A stretch of 64,000 bases of DNA from Verrucomicrobiota bacterium (GCA_014860005.1 JACZKP010000215.1:1-64000); one strand, 5' to 3'. Counted from the first letter of the stretch, positions 9,156 to 17,452 are shown. Notes: a model not told the origin generated them from the letters alone. A program made the numbers and translations.

Positions 9156-9560
9156 TCAGTTGATCAACTTGAGGCTCCAAGGATACTGGTAATCCTTCCC
9201 CTCATTGGCTTTGATCCCCGCGATGACCGAGAAAACCAGACTGGCCAGCGCCACCAGGAGGACGAGGGGGAAGAGGAGGTATCCCACACAGAAAAAGGAG
9301 AGCACAAAAGCGGCCGCAAATCCCACCACCACCACAATCAGCACCGTGAGTTGAAAGTTCAACGCCGCCTTGCCATGGACTTCCGTGGAGGGAAATTCCT
9401 GTTTCTTGATCTGCCAGATCAACAATGGTCCGAGCACATTGCCAAAAGGCACGATCAAGCCCGCCAGGGCACTGAGGTGGCAAAGCATGTTCCACATACG
9501 CGCCTGGCTTTCGTTGGGCGAAGGCGGAGTCACAGGCGGCTGAACCGGGGGTTCGTTCAT
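9156..9560 (-). CDS. DUF4870 membrane protein
   Basis: 134 aa. A Pro-rich N-terminus (NEPPVQPPVTPPSPNE) is followed by the typical DUF4870 pattern: ARMWNMLCHLSALAGLIVPFG, then LGPLLIWQIKKQEFP and HGKAALNFQLTVLIVVVVGF, with two or three more hydrophobic segments and IKANEGKDYQYPWSLKL at the end. Function is unknown. It sits alone between gmhA-like and uvrC. Confidence 0.88.
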   Translation of the reverse strand: MNEPPVQPPVTPPSPNESQARMWNMLCHLSALAGLIVPFGNVLGPLLIWQIKKQEFPSTEVHGKAALNFQLTVLIVVVVGFAAAFVLSFFCVGYLLFPLVLLVALASLVFSVIAGIKANEGKDYQYPWSLKLIN

Positions 9561-9668
9561 AAGGTTTCTTCGTTGGTTGTTGGTTGGCCGGACTCTATTC
9601 CCAAACCACTCCGACCTTCAACTGAAAAACTGCTCCACTTGCCGCCGCCAGCCTGTAAGTTCCCCGAT

Positions 9669-11435
9669 ATGCCAGCGACGGAGCATATCCGCAAAAAGTT
9701 AAGCGCGCTCCCGCACAAACCGGGAATCTACCTGATGAAGGACCGGTTTGGCACGGTCATTTACGTGGGCAAGGCGCGCGATCTGCGCAAGCGCGTGAGC
9801 CAGTATTTTCATCCCTCCCGGCGCATGGGCTGGGATTTGAAATTCAACGCACTGGTCGAGGCGATTCATGACTTCGACGTTCACATCGTCAAAAGTGAAC
9901 CCGAGGCGCTGCTGCTCGAAGGCAAGCTCATCAAGGAATTTCAACCGCGCTACAACGTCAGCTTCCGCGACGACAAGCGTTTCCTGATGGTGAAAATCAA
10001 TCTGAACGATCCCATCCCGAACTTCGCCTTCGCGCGCCTCCGCAAGGACGACGGCGCGCGTTACTACGGGCCGTTCACCAATTCGACCGCCGCGCGCAAC
10101 ACGCTCGCGCTCGTGCGCAAACAGTTCAACCTGCGCGGCTGCCGCGTGTTTACGCCGGGCAAGGCGGACTACAAGCATTGCCTCTACGCGCATCTCAAGT
10201 ACTGCACCGCGCCCTGCATCGGCAACGTCACGCGCGAGCAATATCTCGAACAGGTCAAGGCCGCGTGTGACTTCCTCGACGGCCAGTGCCGGGAGATGCA
10301 GGAACAACTTGGAATCGAAATGCGCAAGGCTGCTGCGGCGCAGGATTACGAAAAGGCCGCCGCTTTGCGCGATCTCATCAAGGACCTGGAACGCACCACG
10401 AAACGCACGGAGAAATTCGAGCGCCTGCCCTACACCTTGCCACTGGCATTGGATCCGGAAAATGATCTGGCGGCGCTAGCGGAGGTGCTGGGGCTGCCGG
10501 CGCCGCCGCAACGCATCGAAGGTTTCGACATCTCCAACATCAGTGGCACGTTCGCGGTGGCGTCGCTGGTGAGCTTCAAGCACGGCCGCCCCGACCGCGC
10601 CAACTATCGCCGGTTCAAAATTAAATCCGTTACGGGTCAGGATGACTTCGCGAGCATGGCCGAAGTCGTTCGGCGGCGATACACGCGCGTTTTGCGCGAG
10701 GGCGGGGCTGGCGTAGGACAGGCGTCGCGCCTGTCTCAAACTTCCCAGGAAGAAAATGCAGACAGGCGCGACGCCTGTCCTACAGGCGATGAAGGCGGCG
10801 AGGCCATTCCACAGGAGTTGCAGAAGCTGGTGGAGGAGACGAGCCAGCGAGTGAGGCGCAAAGCGAAACGGAATGAAGATGGTGGATCGAAGATGGAAGA
10901 CCGCGACAATAGCCCAACTCCATCTTCCATCGCCCATCCTCCATCTTCGTTGCCCGCCCTGATCCTCATAGATGGCGGCAAGGGCCAGCTCAACGCGGCG
11001 TGCGCGGAACTCGCCAAGCTCGGCCTGAGCCACGTACCTGTCATCGGACTCGCGAAGGAATTCGAGGAAATTTATCGCCCCGGCGAGAGCCAGCCCTTGC
11101 GCCTTGGCCTCGATCATCCGGCGGTGAAACTGCTCCAGCGCGTGCGCGATGAATCTCATCGCGTGGCCAACTCTTACAACGCGCAGCTTCGCATCCGCAA
11201 AATCTCCGAGAGCATCCTCGACGACTTCCCCGGCATTGGTGAACAACGCAAGGCGGCGCTGCTGAAAAAGTTTGGCTCGGTGCAACGCCTGCGCACGGCG
11301 ACAGTGGAGCAGATTGCCGCGGTGCCCGGCTTTGGCGGCAAAGCCGCGGCGGAACTGAGGGCATTTCTTCAGGCGCGCTCTGAACCAGTTCAAAATACAG
11401 ACCAAACCAAGGTCAAAATGATGGGGTCAAAATAA
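9669..11435 (+). CDS. uvrC: Excinuclease ABC subunit C, with repeat-derived insertions
   Basis: Makes the two incisions in nucleotide-excision repair with UvrA and UvrB. 588 aa. The start at ATG 9669 gives the classic N-terminus (IRKKLSALPHKPGIYLMKD). Domains in order: GIY-YIG nuclease (~12-95, TVIYVGKARDLRKRV), Cys-rich stretch (~150-190), UVR motif (~220-250, AQDYEKAAALRDL), RNase-H-like nuclease (GFDISNISG, then LILIDGGKGQLN) and C-terminal helix-hairpin-helix (DFPGIGEQRKAALLKKFG). Between the two halves of the RNase-H domain is ~75 residues of low-complexity insertion. It is encoded by a 71-bp palindrome (10713-10783) and heptamer arrays (10875-10947). The stop codon itself lies in a further palindrome. 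The frame stays open, so the gene is probably functional. Confidence 0.96.
   Translation: MPATEHIRKKLSALPHKPGIYLMKDRFGTVIYVGKARDLRKRVSQYFHPSRRMGWDLKFNALVEAIHDFDVHIVKSEPEALLLEGKLIKEFQPRYNVSFRDDKRFLMVKINLNDPIPNFAFARLRKDDGARYYGPFTNSTAARNTLALVRKQFNLRGCRVFTPGKADYKHCLYAHLKYCTAPCIGNVTREQYLEQVKAACDFLDGQCREMQEQLGIEMRKAAAAQDYEKAAALRDLIKDLERTTKRTEKFERLPYTLPLALDPENDLAALAEVLGLPAPPQRIEGFDISNISGTFAVASLVSFKHGRPDRANYRRFKIKSVTGQDDFASMAEVVRRRYTRVLREGGAGVGQASRLSQTSQEENADRRDACPTGDEGGEAIPQELQKLVEETSQRVRRKAKRNEDGGSKMEDRDNSPTPSSIAHPPSSLPALILIDGGKGQLNAACAELAKLGLSHVPVIGLAKEFEEIYRPGESQPLRLGLDHPAVKLLQRVRDESHRVANSYNAQLRIRKISESILDDFPGIGEQRKAALLKKFGSVQRLRTATVEQIAAVPGFGGKAAAELRAFLQARSEPVQNTDQTKVKMMGSK
10713..10783. repeat. 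Palindromic element inside uvrC, 24-bp perfect arms
   Basis: Arms 10713-10736 and 10760-10783 are exact reverse complements, beginning GTAGGACAGGCGTCGC and ending CGCCTGTCCTAC, with a 23-nt spacer. It is translated in frame as GQASRLSQTS...DRRDACPTG. This resembles Rickettsia palindromic elements in being a selfish palindrome tolerated within a protein. Confidence 0.9.
10875..10947. repeat. Inverted 7-bp repeat arrays in uvrC
   Basis: Bases 10920-10947 are four consecutive heptamers (CCATCTT, CCATCGC, CCATCCT, CCATCTT). Bases 10875-10900 hold the inverse type (GAAGATG, GTGGATC, GAAGATG). The translation continues in frame through NEDGGSKMED...PSSIAHPPSSLP just before the conserved LILIDGG motif. 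Confidence 0.85.
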
Positions 11436-11471
11436 TCCGGCATTTCATTATTTTGACCTCATCATTCTGAC
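11412..11471. repeat. Palindrome carrying the uvrC stop codon
   Basis: Arms 11412-11436 and 11447-11471 (GGTCAAAATAAT against ATTATTTTGACC at the inner ends) pair over about 25 bp with two mismatches and a 10-nt loop. The uvrC TAA is within the left arm, so the final residues KMMGSK are repeat-derived. It could also act as a transcription barrier, though no T-tract follows. Confidence 0.8.
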
Positions 11472-11538
11472 GTCATCTCCGGCCCCAAAAGAATTTCATG
11501 TTCATTCGCCGCCCAGCGTGGTTTAAGCTCTTCCCTGC

Positions 11539-11946
11539 ATGAACATTCAAGTGGCTGTCCTGTGCGACGCGGCGACCGACGACAATGGCAAACTCAACCT
11601 GCTCGGCGCGTTCGACACCATTTACGCGCGCGATTTGCCCGCCGCGCATCCGCAATGCGCCGTGGCCTTGCGCGTGACTTTTCTCAGTTCCGACGAGGGC
11701 AAGCACAATCTCCGGCTCAATTTTGTGGATGCCGACGGCCGGTCTATCATGCCCGGCATTGACATTCCGGTGGAAGTCACGCTGCCGGACGACGTGCATT
11801 TTGGGACGCGCAATTTCATCTTCAACATCCAGCAGTTGAAGTTCGATGAACCAGGCCTTTACTCGGTGGACATCAGCTTGGACGGGCAATCCCAGGCCAG
11901 CATTCCGCTGCTGGTCAAACACGTGCCGCCGGCGCAAATCGCTTAG
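11539..11946 (+). CDS. DUF6941 family protein
   Basis: 135 aa, beginning MNIQVAVLCDAATDDNGKLNLLGAFD, which I recall as the hallmark of DUF6941. The predicted fold is an all-beta domain (VALRVTFLSSDEGKHNLRLNF, then GLYSVDISLDGQSQASIPLLV). Cytosolic by appearance, with no signal peptide. Function is unknown. It lies alone between uvrC and the permease gene on the same strand. Confidence 0.8.
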   Translation: MNIQVAVLCDAATDDNGKLNLLGAFDTIYARDLPAAHPQCAVALRVTFLSSDEGKHNLRLNFVDADGRSIMPGIDIPVEVTLPDDVHFGTRNFIFNIQQLKFDEPGLYSVDISLDGQSQASIPLLVKHVPPAQIA

Positions 11947-12046
11947 GAACGCGGGTAAATGAAGGTTGGAGCAATGGAGGAATGAACCACCTGCCCTGGC
12001 AACATTCCATCCTGCCATTGCGTCATCGCTTTGACTCGGTCTTCAC

Positions 12047-12781
12047 ATGACCGACACGTTTCTGCTCACGTTGCTGATCTGCGTCGCCGCTCTGTTTTAT
12101 TCGTCCGTGGGCCACGCCGGCGCGTCGGGCTACCTCGCAGCCATGGCGCTGTTCAATCTCGCACCCGACGTGATGAAGCCCACCGCGCTCGTGTTAAACG
12201 TTGTCGTTGCCACGGTGGGCACTATCCGATACGCGCGCGCCGGCCACTTTGCATGGAACGTGTTCTGGCCCCTCGCGCTGCTGTCGGTTCCGTGCGCGTT
12301 CCTCGGCGGCGCGTTGAAACTTCCCATCCCGGCTTACCGCATCATTCTCGGGCTTGTGTTGCTGTTCGCCGCGTGGCGGCTGGCCTTCAGGCAATCCGCT
12401 CACACGCCTGCGGCAACAAAGCCCATTCCCGTGGCGCCGGCGCTGTCGTTCGGAGCGAGTCTGGGTTTTCTGTCGGGCCTCACTGGAGTTGGCGGCGGAA
12501 TTTTTCTCAGTCCGCTGCTGCTGTTTCTCGGCTGGGCGGACGTGCGGAAAACCGCCGGCGTCACTGTGGTGTTCATCCTCGTGAATTCAATCGCGGGATT
12601 GCTGGGCCATCTGTCGAGCGTGAAGCACGTGCCGCATGAAATCGTGTGGTGGGCGCCCGCCGCACTGGTGGGTGGAATCATTGGCTCGGAACTCGGCAGC
12701 CGCCTGCTTGCGCCTGTGACCATGCGCCGCGTGCTCGCTGTGGTGCTCGTGATTGCAGGTTTGAAGATGCTGCTGACTTGA
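12047..12781 (+). CDS. TauE/SafE family sulfite-exporter-like permease
   Basis: 244 aa with about seven to eight membrane segments. Two TauE/SafE half-repeats are visible. The first is FYSSVGHAGASGYLAAMALF; the second is SLGFLSGLTGVGGGIFLSPLLL, with the Gly-rich loop typical of the family. It probably moves a sulfur-containing or other organic anion across the inner membrane; the substrate is unknown. It stands alone, with no sulfur-metabolism genes adjacent. Confidence 0.88.
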   Translation: MTDTFLLTLLICVAALFYSSVGHAGASGYLAAMALFNLAPDVMKPTALVLNVVVATVGTIRYARAGHFAWNVFWPLALLSVPCAFLGGALKLPIPAYRIILGLVLLFAAWRLAFRQSAHTPAATKPIPVAPALSFGASLGFLSGLTGVGGGIFLSPLLLFLGWADVRKTAGVTVVFILVNSIAGLLGHLSSVKHVPHEIVWWAPAALVGGIIGSELGSRLLAPVTMRRVLAVVLVIAGLKMLLT

Positions 12782-12814
12782 AGGCTTGTTTGCCGAAATC
12801 GCGCCGGCTGCCGC

Positions 12815-14311
12815 TTACGCCGCCTTCGCTTCCAGTCCAGCCATGAGCCGCATGAGATTGGGTTGCGAAAACTCTTCGCGCGCCAGTTCGCCGGCCACGC
12901 GGCCCTCCCGCAACACCATGATGCGCCGGCTCAGGTTCATCACTTCCGGCAGTTCCGAGGAGATCACCAACAGCGCGAGACCCTGACAGGCCAGTTCATC
13001 CAGCAGGCGATGAATCTCCGCCTTCGCGCCCACGTCCACGCCCCGCGTCGGCTCGTCCACGATGAGAATATCGCACGCGCGCGCGAGCCATTTGGCCAGC
13101 GCCACTTTCTGCTGGTTGCCGCCGCTCAAGCCGTCAATGCCCGCCTCCAGCGACGGCGTTTTCACCCGCAATTGCTCGACGTAACGCTGAACAATCGCGC
13201 GTTCCTGACGTCGTTTTACAAATCCGCCCAGACTCAGGCGCGGCAGGATCGCCATGGATGTGTTCTCGCGGCAATTCATGGACAGCACCAGCCCCATGCG
13301 CTTGCGGTCTTCGGGCAGGAATCCGATGCCCGACGCCAGCGCCGTCGTCACTGAACGGAGCGGCATTCCCCGACCGCGAACAAACACCCGGCCCGTCGCG
13401 TTCGGGTCCACCCCGAAGATGGCTTGGGCAATTTCGCTGCGGCCAGCGCCGACGAGGCCCGCGAATCCCAGAATCTCGCCCTTGCGCAACGTGAAGTTCA
13501 CCCCGTGGAACTTGCCGGGCGAGGAAAGATTTTCGACGCGCAGCACCTCATCGCCCAATGACCGTTCCAAGTGTTGCGAACTGTATTGTTTCACCTCGCG
13601 CCCAACCATCTGGTGGATGATGCGGTCGGTATTGGTCTCGGAAATCTTTTCCGTGGCGACATGGCATCCGTCGCGCAAAACCGTGACGGTGTCGCAGAGC
13701 CGAAGGATTTCCTCCAGCCGGTGCGAGACATAAATGACCGTGATGTCGCGTTGCTTGAGCTTGCCGAGCAAGCCAAAGAGATGCTCGCTCTCGCGCACCG
13801 AAAGGGAACTGGTCGGCTCGTCCATGACGATGACCTGGGCGCGGGTGCCCAGCGCAGCGGCAATCTGCACCATCTGTTCCTGCGCGGTGGACAGCTCACC
13901 GATGGGCACGTCCACCGGAATGTCGGCTTCGATTTCGTCGAGCATCGTGCGGGCCTGATCGCGCATCCGCCGGCGATCAAGCCATCCGGCGCACGCCGGC
14001 AGATCACCGAGGCAAAGGTTCTCCGCGACCGTGAGGTTGGGGCAGAACGCGAGTTCCTGGTGGACCATCGCAATGCCGAGTTTCCGGGCCGCCAGGGGGT
14101 TTAGGGCACGAATGGATTTGCCGTTCAGCAGAATTTCGCCTTCCTCCGCGACATAAACCCCGGCCAGGATTTTGCCGAGCGTACTTTTGCCCGCGCCATT
14201 CTCGCCCATCAGCGCGTGGCAACGGCCGCGTTCCACGCCAAAGCTGACGCGATCCAGCGCGAGCACGCCGGGGAAGCGTTTGGTGATGCTGTTAAACTCG
14301 ATGAACGCCAT
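12815..14311 (-). CDS. Sugar ABC transporter ATPase, RbsA type (two nucleotide-binding domains)
   Basis: 498 aa from ATG 14311 (MAFIEFNSITKRFPGVLALD). It has two tandem ABC domains. The first has Walker A GENGAGKST, the signature-region LSTAQEQMVQIAAAL and Walker B VIVMDEPTSSL. The second has a degenerate Walker A (GLVGAGRSE), the signature LSGGNQQKVALAKWL and VDEPTRGVDVGAKAE. This two-domain form is typical of ribose/simple-sugar importers. No permease or binding protein is adjacent; compatible partners lie at 28.6-30.8 kb. The first ~37 codons and 41 bp upstream are duplicated at 14898-15048, with hicBA between. Confidence 0.92.
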   Translation of the reverse strand: MAFIEFNSITKRFPGVLALDRVSFGVERGRCHALMGENGAGKSTLGKILAGVYVAEEGEILLNGKSIRALNPLAARKLGIAMVHQELAFCPNLTVAENLCLGDLPACAGWLDRRRMRDQARTMLDEIEADIPVDVPIGELSTAQEQMVQIAAALGTRAQVIVMDEPTSSLSVRESEHLFGLLGKLKQRDITVIYVSHRLEEILRLCDTVTVLRDGCHVATEKISETNTDRIIHQMVGREVKQYSSQHLERSLGDEVLRVENLSSPGKFHGVNFTLRKGEILGFAGLVGAGRSEIAQAIFGVDPNATGRVFVRGRGMPLRSVTTALASGIGFLPEDRKRMGLVLSMNCRENTSMAILPRLSLGGFVKRRQERAIVQRYVEQLRVKTPSLEAGIDGLSGGNQQKVALAKWLARACDILIVDEPTRGVDVGAKAEIHRLLDELACQGLALLVISSELPEVMNLSRRIMVLREGRVAGELAREEFSQPNLMRLMAGLEAKAA

Positions 14312-14352
14312 TGCCGGGAGAATGTGTTCCTTGTTTGCGGGTGCGGCGCAAG
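14202..14352. repeat. Direct repeat, downstream copy (5' end of the RbsA-type gene)
   Basis: 151 bp matching 14898-15048 with an offset of 696 bp and, by eye, six differences. It covers 41 bp of leader and the codons to just before the Walker A Gly-Lys. The two copies bracket the hicBA pair. Confidence 0.9.
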
Positions 14353-14388
14353 CGCAAACCTCCGCCGAGTGACCGATGGCGTCCCGCG

Positions 14389-14625
14389 TCAACGAAGTGA
14401 ATTCAACACGACCTGCCGGTCAACGTTCTTGTGAGTTGCGACCGCGCGCACAATGCTGTTGAGGGTGACCACTCGCAACGGGTTGTGACTGGGCACTGAA
14501 AGCCGTTGGTGCTCCGGGGTCTTGGTCTGGAGAATCACGTGGCTTCCCTCTTGATGCAATTGCCGGTAGTCCCAATCACGGCAAAGCGACTTCACCAATT
14601 CCGCGCCGGTCAAATCCCGCCGCAA
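14389..14625 (-). CDS. hicA: HicA-type mRNA interferase toxin
   Basis: 78 aa beginning with TTG directly after the hicB stop. HicA features: LTGAELVKSLCRDWDYRQLHQ, then the catalytic-type GSHVILQT and VPSHNPLRVVTLNSIVRAV. The family cleaves mRNA via a conserved His in the GSH motif, which is present. The order antitoxin first, toxin second is found in part of the family. The pair is bracketed by a 151-bp duplication of the neighbouring ATPase gene. Confidence 0.85.
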   Translation of the reverse strand: MRRDLTGAELVKSLCRDWDYRQLHQEGSHVILQTKTPEHQRLSVPSHNPLRVVTLNSIVRAVATHKNVDRQVVLNSLR

Positions 14626-14838
14626 TCATGCGGTTGCCAGAAGCTCATCTCGCACCAGGTGCAATCGGATGCGCTTGGGAAGCCGGGATTGGTCAAAGTA
14701 GAAGGCGCGCACTGCCTCCTGGACATTCTGCCGAACCGCCTCCCAGGTGTCGCCCTGCGTGAAGATGTTCTCCGACAGACATTCGGCGCAGAAACCGCCG
14801 TCTTCCTCTTGGGTCACTTCAAACACCAGTTCGTTCAT
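14626..14838 (-). CDS. hicB: HicB-like antitoxin
   Basis: 70 aa from ATG 14838 (MNELVFEVTQEEDGGFCAECLSE). It has the HicB partial RNase-H fold pattern, including ENIFTQGDTWEAVRQNVQEAVRAFYF. It lacks an obvious C-terminal DNA-binding domain, so it is the short form. It ends with TGA immediately followed by the TTG of hicA. Upstream lies the truncated copy of the RbsA-type gene start, so the pair may be read from a duplicated promoter. Confidence 0.85.
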   Translation of the reverse strand: MNELVFEVTQEEDGGFCAECLSENIFTQGDTWEAVRQNVQEAVRAFYFDQSRLPKRIRLHLVRDELLATA

Positions 14839-14897
14839 GGCGCACAAGTTACGGCGAGCGGCGGGGCATCGCAAGCGATCCGTACGCGGGGCTCGTT

Positions 14898-15048
14898 TCG
14901 CCCATCACCGCGTGGCAACGACCGCGTTCCACGCCAAAGCTTACGCGATCCAGCGCGAGCACGCCGGGGAAGCGTTTGGTGATGCTGTTAAACTCGATGA
15001 ACGCCATTGCCAGGAGAATGTGCTCTTTGTTTGCGGGTGCGGCGCAAG
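14898..15048 (-). pseudogene. Truncated duplicate of the RbsA-type gene 5' end
   Basis: Starts like the intact gene at an ATG at 15007 (MAFIEFNSITKRFPGVLALD) and keeps the frame to HAVMGE. It then departs just where Walker A would begin. It is about 96% identical to the intact copy by eye, so the duplication is recent relative to other changes here. Confidence 0.9.
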
Positions 15049-15099
15049 AGGAAAACGCCCTGCGAACATAGGATGGCCGGAGCTAATCGTCAGGCCGGG

Positions 15100-16320
15100 T
15101 CAAGTGCACACCGCCACCACCTGCGGCTGCGTCCTGAACCCGCACCATTCCTTGAGCCACCTCCACGCAGCACGCAGGCCCACTTCGCGCGTGCCAGCGA
15201 GACCGTGGATTCTCACCAGTTCCGTTTCATGACCGCGATACCGCGGCGGCAGCAACAACACGCTCTTTGCCTCCTCACCGTCAACGCGCAGAATTTCGCA
15301 GTACAGCAGACCGCAGCCGGCCTCGTAGCGGCCTTGGGGCAGTTCGAGCGTGCGTGCCGGAAGCAGAAGCCAGGGACGATACTTGAGCACGAGCTTGCCG
15401 TCCGCGTTGCGCGAGAGCTTGCCGTAGGTGCGAACCGGAACTTTATTGAACTGGCGGGCGAGAAACATCTTGTTGGCCACCGGGTCCGGCACAAAGCGAT
15501 TCCGCCGCAGCGTGAGGTGGTCCCACAGGAGGGCCGCACCGAAATGCGTCAGCCGGAACGACCATCCCGCAACGAACCACGAAGCAATAACAATGAGCGC
15601 CGCCCACACCGCGCCAAACCAGGGATTGATGAACGCCGTCAGCGGCACCGTGGCCAGGAGACCCAGCCGCGCGGCTTTGAGCGCCGTGTCCACGGTCGTA
15701 AACGGGCTGAGAACGATCAGCACGTTGATGGCGTTGCCGACGAGCCAGACGATGAAGAAGACCACGAGGGCAGCCGGCACGAGGAGCAGGTCGTAAAGCC
15801 AGCCGGCGTCAATGGCGCCGAGTCCTACGGCGCTCAACGTGGTTTCGTCCGCGCCGGTCTCGCGAAAGATGGTCGCGACCAGTGGCACAAACAATCCCGC
15901 CACGATCAACCCGCTGATTTTGTTCTCCACGGCTTCCGCGAGATCGAACGGTTTCTTCAATGCGGTGGGGGCACCCGCGCCAAGGATGTCCTTGGTAGCG
16001 ACCAGGATCACCAGCACCAGCGCCGGCAGCCAGAAGGCCGGGCGTGCATACCACGGCAGGGTGCCGCGCTTTTCCGGCGTGGTCTGGTAGTATTTCCACG
16101 CGCCCACAGCGCCAACCCCCAACAGCGGCGAAATGGCCACGCCGGTGATGGTCGAAAGCGCGTGGGCCAGTTCCACGCCGGGGACGGATTTCGCCGGTTT
16201 GACCTCGGTGACAGGAGTTGGCGTCACGAGATTGGCGGCGGGTGGCGGAGCCGCGGTATCCGCAGCGGCCAGATTCGCGCACAGGAGCAGACTGGCGATC
16301 AAGAGGAGCGGCCTTTTCAT
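15100..16320 (-). CDS. Membrane protein of unknown family
   Basis: 406 aa. It has an N-terminal signal peptide (MKRPLLLIASLLLCANLAAA) and a Pro-rich linker. The central part has about five to seven hydrophobic segments (PAFWLPALVLVILVATKDIL, GLIVAGLFVPLVATIF, LLVPAALVVFFIVWLVGNAI). The soluble C-terminal part (~260-406) is probably periplasmic or cytosolic, with VLKYRPWLLLPARTLELP. No known catalytic motif is seen. It is transcribed toward the hicBA/ATPase region and ends 51 bp from the duplicated fragment. Confidence 0.75.
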   Translation of the reverse strand: MKRPLLLIASLLLCANLAAADTAAPPPAANLVTPTPVTEVKPAKSVPGVELAHALSTITGVAISPLLGVGAVGAWKYYQTTPEKRGTLPWYARPAFWLPALVLVILVATKDILGAGAPTALKKPFDLAEAVENKISGLIVAGLFVPLVATIFRETGADETTLSAVGLGAIDAGWLYDLLLVPAALVVFFIVWLVGNAINVLIVLSPFTTVDTALKAARLGLLATVPLTAFINPWFGAVWAALIVIASWFVAGWSFRLTHFGAALLWDHLTLRRNRFVPDPVANKMFLARQFNKVPVRTYGKLSRNADGKLVLKYRPWLLLPARTLELPQGRYEAGCGLLYCEILRVDGEEAKSVLLLPPRYRGHETELVRIHGLAGTREVGLRAAWRWLKEWCGFRTQPQVVAVCT

Positions 16321-16584
16321 GCCTTGAAGATTTCACCGGTTCGCAGTGGATGTAAAGCGGGTTTCCCAGCGATTTGGCAGGCTTGGCGGCAGGGGGCGAG
16401 GGAAGCTCCGCCTCAGCCGACGAGCGGGCGTTCCGTCCGCTGCCGGGGAAAATGTAAATTGTGAATAAAAAGTTTTTGCTTTTTATGAACGCGCGCGTCA
16501 ATACTGCGTCCAACAAAGTGCTCGACCAATAGCTGCTTGGGCGATACATCGGTTCCTCACGACCAAGTTAGGTAGTCGGCGTTC

Positions 16585-17310
16585 ATGAACGAACTCTGTT
16601 TTGCTGTCGTGGGGACCGCTTCGAATAAGGCGGAACTCCTCTATATCTGGGAACAGGCCACGCCCGAGGCGAAGGTCATCATCATCCTTTTGCTCCTGTT
16701 CTCGATCCTCGCGTGGTCCGTGATGACCTCCAAGGCCATCCAGATGCGGCGCGCGAAACGGCTCAACCAGTTTTTCACGAGCGAGTTCAAGAACCAGCCG
16801 CACGTACTCGACATGTTTGACCGGCGCATTCAGGCGGAAGGTTGCCCGTTGTTCATGGTGTATCAGGCCGGCAGCCAGGAACTGGACGCGCGGTTGAAGG
16901 GCGCGGCGGGGGAAGCCCGACGGAAGAATGTTTCCCTCAAAGCCATGGAACATGTGAAACGCACGTTGGAGAACACCGTGGCGCAGGAATCGTTGAAACT
17001 GGAATCCGGCCTCATTCTGCTGGCGATTGCCGTGAGCGGCGCGCCGTTCCTCGGATTGTTGGGCACGGTATGGGGCGTGATGAGCACGTTCAGCGGCGTG
17101 GCCCAGGCCGGCAGCGCCACGATGGCCGCGATGGCGCCGGGCGTGGCGGCCGCGCTCGTTACGACGGTGGCCGGGTTGCTGGTCGCGATCCCTTCGATGT
17201 TCGGGTACAATTGGCTGGTGCATAACCTGCGCGTGCGGACGGTCGAACTGGACAACTTTGCGCAGGAGTTGGTGTCCAAAATCGAAACCGAATATCTGGA
17301 AGAAGAATAG
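16585..17310 (+). CDS. tolQ: TolQ/ExbB-type proton channel subunit
   Basis: Inner-membrane ion channel that powers the Tol-Pal system. 241 aa. First membrane helix near residue 30 (KVIIILLLLFSILAWSVM); two further helices at 135-200, with the family signature APFLGLLGTVWGVMSTFSG and APGVAAALVTTVAGLLVAIPS. First of five consecutive tol-pal genes, which argues for TolQ rather than ExbB or MotA. The 264 bp upstream include an A+T-rich stretch near 16460-16490 that could be its promoter. Confidence 0.92.
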   Translation: MNELCFAVVGTASNKAELLYIWEQATPEAKVIIILLLLFSILAWSVMTSKAIQMRRAKRLNQFFTSEFKNQPHVLDMFDRRIQAEGCPLFMVYQAGSQELDARLKGAAGEARRKNVSLKAMEHVKRTLENTVAQESLKLESGLILLAIAVSGAPFLGLLGTVWGVMSTFSGVAQAGSATMAAMAPGVAAALVTTVAGLLVAIPSMFGYNWLVHNLRVRTVELDNFAQELVSKIETEYLEEE

Positions 17311-17327
17311 AGGCGGGCGCGGGGTTG

Positions 17328-17420
17328 GATTAAGATTATGATTACGATGAACATTAAGATGGCAAGTGATCGAAACTGCAGCCGGGGCGGCCAGCGGGAT
17401 CGGATTTTTAATCTTAATCC
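17328..17420. repeat. Heptamer-like repeats between tolQ and tolR
   Basis: GATTAAG ATTATGA TTACGAT at 17328 onward, and an inverted counterpart (TTTTTAATCTTAATCC) near 17405-17420. Short 7-bp-period A+T-rich sequence of the same style as the arrays inside genes elsewhere in the window. Confidence 0.6.
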
Positions 17421-17452
17421 CGTGCTGAACCGGCCGCGCGAAACGAATTGAA

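Noticed and set aside
9072..9668. Upstream extension of uvrC (about 199 more codons in the same open frame)
   Set aside because: It overlaps the DUF4870 gene and the end of the gmhA-like gene, and UvrC proteins normally begin near IRKKLSALPHKPG, so ATG 9669 is preferred.
13254..14104. Plus-strand open frames over the RbsA-type ATPase
   Set aside because: Antisense shadows of a gene with clear Walker and signature motifs.
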